DNA from: Pedobacter cryoconitis
Lineage (GTDB): Bacteria; Bacteroidota; Bacteroidia; Sphingobacteriales; Sphingobacteriaceae
Direction: 5' to 3'
DNA length: 64,000 bases
Assembly: GCF_003259615.1 (NCBI RefSeq)
Contig: NZ_QLLR01000001.1
Location: forward strand, 546,782 to 610,781
Shown here: piece after piece, positions 62,288-64,000 of the stretch
Layout: each line of letters starts with the position of its first letter
Position numbering within the stretch: position 1 is the first letter of the stretch
Notes under the pieces: generated by a model
What the model was told of the DNA's origin: nothing
What the model saw: only the letters and a program-made list of their open reading frames with translations
Database searches by the model: none
Program-made: the position numbers and the translations under genes

Positions 62288-63247
62288 TTAAAGCTCAAAT
62301 ACGTCGTCATACCGCGCAATATGAAATCCCTTTTTAAGAACAGTTTTGGTTTGTCCGCTTTCCGGATTTAATAAAGGATTGGTATGGTTCAAATGAATAA
62401 AATAGATCTTATCTTTTTCCTTTAAAGGCAGGTTTTTGAAGAGTTCCATACTTTCCACTACCAAAGGATGCGGGATTTCAGTAATTGGCCTGTTGTTCAT
62501 TTCAGTGGCATCGTAAAATGTAGCGTCAATAAACGCGTAATCTACTTTTCTGATTTCATCCACAATATTTTTATCCCATTTTGACCATTTGTCAATATCC
62601 GGAATAAATAATGCTTTTTTATCCGGCCCTTCAATCTGATAACCTACCGTTTCAGAAAATTCATCCCGGTGAGGAACCTTAAAAGCTGTTACTTTAATAT
62701 TGGACGACAAGGTAATTGTCTGCGCGTTCTGAATAGGCATGATACTGATGTTATTCAAAGTAACCAGCTGACTCCATGGCCCGTTATGTTCTAAAAACGA
62801 CTTCATTTTTGGCATCGCATAAACAGGTACTTGTTTGGAATTCAAAGCTTCTTTGCCCAGGTACATTAAACCTGTATAATGACCAATGTGGGCATGTGTG
62901 AGAAAAATGCCGTCAGGAACTTCTTTCGTACTAAATTCAGAAGCTTTTTTTAATGCTTTCAGCTGAAAGGTAAAATCCGGTGTAGCGTCAAATAACCAAT
63001 TTAATTTATTCTCCGGATCAATAACCCCTAAAGAAGAAACCATACGGGTTGGGTCTGGATTTATAAATAGCTCTTTACAACACGCCTTCGTACAGCCAAT
63101 ATGTGGTGATCCTCCATCCTGCACATTGCCCAATACAATAATAGATGGGGTAACAACTTTTAATTTAGCCTGCGGATGGATGATAGACTGTCCTTTGGCC
63201 TGAATAAAAATCAATGAAAGTAGTACTATAGCAGATGATATTTTCAT
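62288..63247 (-). CDS. PqqB-like secreted MBL-fold hydrolase
   Basis: A 319-aa protein with a signal peptide (1-20, ending AKGQ) and an MBL fold of the PqqB type (IIVLGNVQDGGSPHIGC; SLGVIDPENKLNWLFDATP). The metal motif is HAHIGH (118-123): the Asp of HxHxDH is Gly, so the usual second-zinc ligand is lost. Other His (PHRDEFSETVGY; HLNHTNPLLN) remain. No pqq genes are nearby, so a PQQ role is unlikely; substrate unknown. Confidence 0.8.
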   Translation of the reverse strand: MKISSAIVLLSLIFIQAKGQSIIHPQAKLKVVTPSIIVLGNVQDGGSPHIGCTKACCKELFINPDPTRMVSSLGVIDPENKLNWLFDATPDFTFQLKALKKASEFSTKEVPDGIFLTHAHIGHYTGLMYLGKEALNSKQVPVYAMPKMKSFLEHNGPWSQLVTLNNISIMPIQNAQTITLSSNIKVTAFKVPHRDEFSETVGYQIEGPDKKALFIPDIDKWSKWDKNIVDEIRKVDYAFIDATFYDATEMNNRPITEIPHPLVVESMELFKNLPLKEKDKIYFIHLNHTNPLLNPESGQTKTVLKKGFHIARYDDVFEL

Positions 63248-63284
63248 AGTTTCGCCAAAGTAGATAAAAATAATTATTTAACCT

Positions 63285-64000
63285 ATGTCCCACAGAGTAT
63301 ACTTGTATAACACCAGTGAACCGGATGCTTATAATGACCAAAGCATAGAAATGATGGAATGGGGATATGAACTTTCTATTCTGCTTCACCCATTATTAGT
63401 CAGTGACGGTCGTATCATTGCGGACGGTAGTTTTGATGTCCATCTTAGTTTTAATCCAGAGGAACCAGAAGATAGTCCCGTTCTTTTTTACCACGCTGCA
63501 ACAGGTATAGAAAATTTCAAAAGGTTCTACAATTTCATCGAAAAATATCAGGATGAATTAATTGACAATACCGAAGCTTTTCAACTCGCTAAAGAAAATA
63601 TTTTTAAATACCTGGATGGCTTGGACCAGCCTTACTTCTTACTCAATGCCTCTGATGTATTTAACATGAGTGAGGAAACACATGGCGATCAGGCACAGGA
63701 ATGGCTGGAAAATATCAGGTACAACAATGCAATTCTCACCAATGCGATGGATACTGATGATGTCTCGCAGTTAAAACTTTCTTTGTTCTCCAAGTTCACG
63801 GGTCAGGGTTTCACAGATTTCAAAGCATTGTTGAATTACGAAGGATTTGATTATGGATGGGCAATGATTGACCATCCAGAACCCGAAGATGCTGAGATTT
63901 TCGAAGAAAATGGGCTGAAAGGTCTAAAGGATGCAGCAGGAAAAATCTTAATTGCTCCGGTTTATGAGCAAATTTATGATTTTAGCTATGATGCTATTGC
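63285..64000 (+). CDS. WG-repeat protein with an N-terminal domain (partial)
   Basis: An ORF starting MSHRVYLYNTSEPDAYNDQS and open to the window edge (238 codons seen). The visible part is a helical and acidic domain without signal peptide (about 1-205), then the sequence GLKDAAGKILIAPVYEQIYD, which matches the WG-repeat pattern (GLKDxxGKxxIPxxYD). Such proteins are Bacteroidota-abundant and of unknown role. It diverges from the PqqB-like gene by 37 bp. Truncated here by the window. Confidence 0.7.
   Translation, partial: MSHRVYLYNTSEPDAYNDQSIEMMEWGYELSILLHPLLVSDGRIIADGSFDVHLSFNPEEPEDSPVLFYHAATGIENFKRFYNFIEKYQDELIDNTEAFQLAKENIFKYLDGLDQPYFLLNASDVFNMSEETHGDQAQEWLENIRYNNAILTNAMDTDDVSQLKLSLFSKFTGQGFTDFKALLNYEGFDYGWAMIDHPEPEDAEIFEENGLKGLKDAAGKILIAPVYEQIYDFSYDAI

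Noticed and set aside
62288..63247. PQQ biosynthesis role for the PqqB-like protein
   Set aside because: No pqqA/C/D/E in the window, a signal peptide is present and the HxHxDH motif is altered.

Overview
The window looks like a chromosomal segment of a Bacteroidota bacterium of the Sphingobacteriaceae type (Pedobacter-like). The reasons are AT-rich DNA, lineage-typical families (DUF3822, DUF4290, the OMP_b-brl_3 type TonB-linked barrel, PqqB-like and class-II cyclic nucleotide phosphodiesterase secreted MBL proteins), almost no Shine-Dalgarno sequences, and several TAnnTTTG -7 promoter elements. I found no rRNA, tRNA, CRISPR array, intact insertion sequence or prophage. It is mostly core and near-core genes with a few regulated accessory modules.

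Layout. 0-9.4 kb: outer-membrane receptor, secreted phosphodiesterase, small ORFs, RecD-like helicase, then DUF3822-rsmD-coaD, a Nudix hydrolase, and pyrE with an SRPBCC protein. 9.4-12.6 kb: NAD salvage block, nrtR-prs-nadV on the minus strand, with two palindromic operators on the prs promoter. 12.7-17.5 kb: EEP nuclease, EamA transporter, clpB. 17.5-23.1 kb: FUSC protein and a glycan module (two GT4 enzymes facing a GH130 enzyme). 23.5-30.8 kb: small barrel protein, two paralogous polysaccharide deacetylase lipoproteins flanking gre/nitroreductase and a YbiT-like ABC-F ATPase, and an esterase. 30.8-35.7 kb: zinc module, a COG0523 GTPase divergent from an ABC ATPase-permease-DUF3299-zur operon, then a His-rich SlyD. 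35.7-45.5 kb: DUF255 thioredoxin protein, pirin, GNAT, AraC regulator with two SDR genes, YiiX-like hydrolase, GH25 lysozyme, M20 dipeptidase, XRE regulator. 45.6-50.1 kb: UvrD helicase, DUF4290, murA. 50.4-64 kb: ThuA lipoprotein, CBS/cysteine synthase, GT2-rsmG-dprA, tgt-lptF/G-eamA, a 936-aa peptidase/propeller/barrel protein, a PqqB-like protein and a truncated WG-repeat protein.

The best candidate system is the zinc module. Four 17-bp 7-3-7 dyads related to ATGCAAT-N3-ATTGCAT sit on three TAnnTTTG promoters: the COG0523 promoter, the ABC-zur operon promoter, and a third inside the COG0523-esterase gap that may make a short transcript or drive the esterase. The regulator is encoded as the last gene of the operon it would repress. 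The permease has a His-rich extracytoplasmic loop, and the next-door SlyD has a His-rich tail.

Other points worth attention: the NrtR-operated prs-nadV pair, whose short Prs recalls the phage NARP1 NAD-rebuilding genes; MurA with Asp in place of the fosfomycin-target Cys; a Tgt lacking the three Cys zinc ligands; an ABC-F protein with a degenerate second ATPase site; AraC-type direct repeats with about two-turn spacing; and two long perfect or near-perfect intergenic hairpins, one with an IS3-like terminal sequence. All functional calls are from reading the sequence, without database searches.
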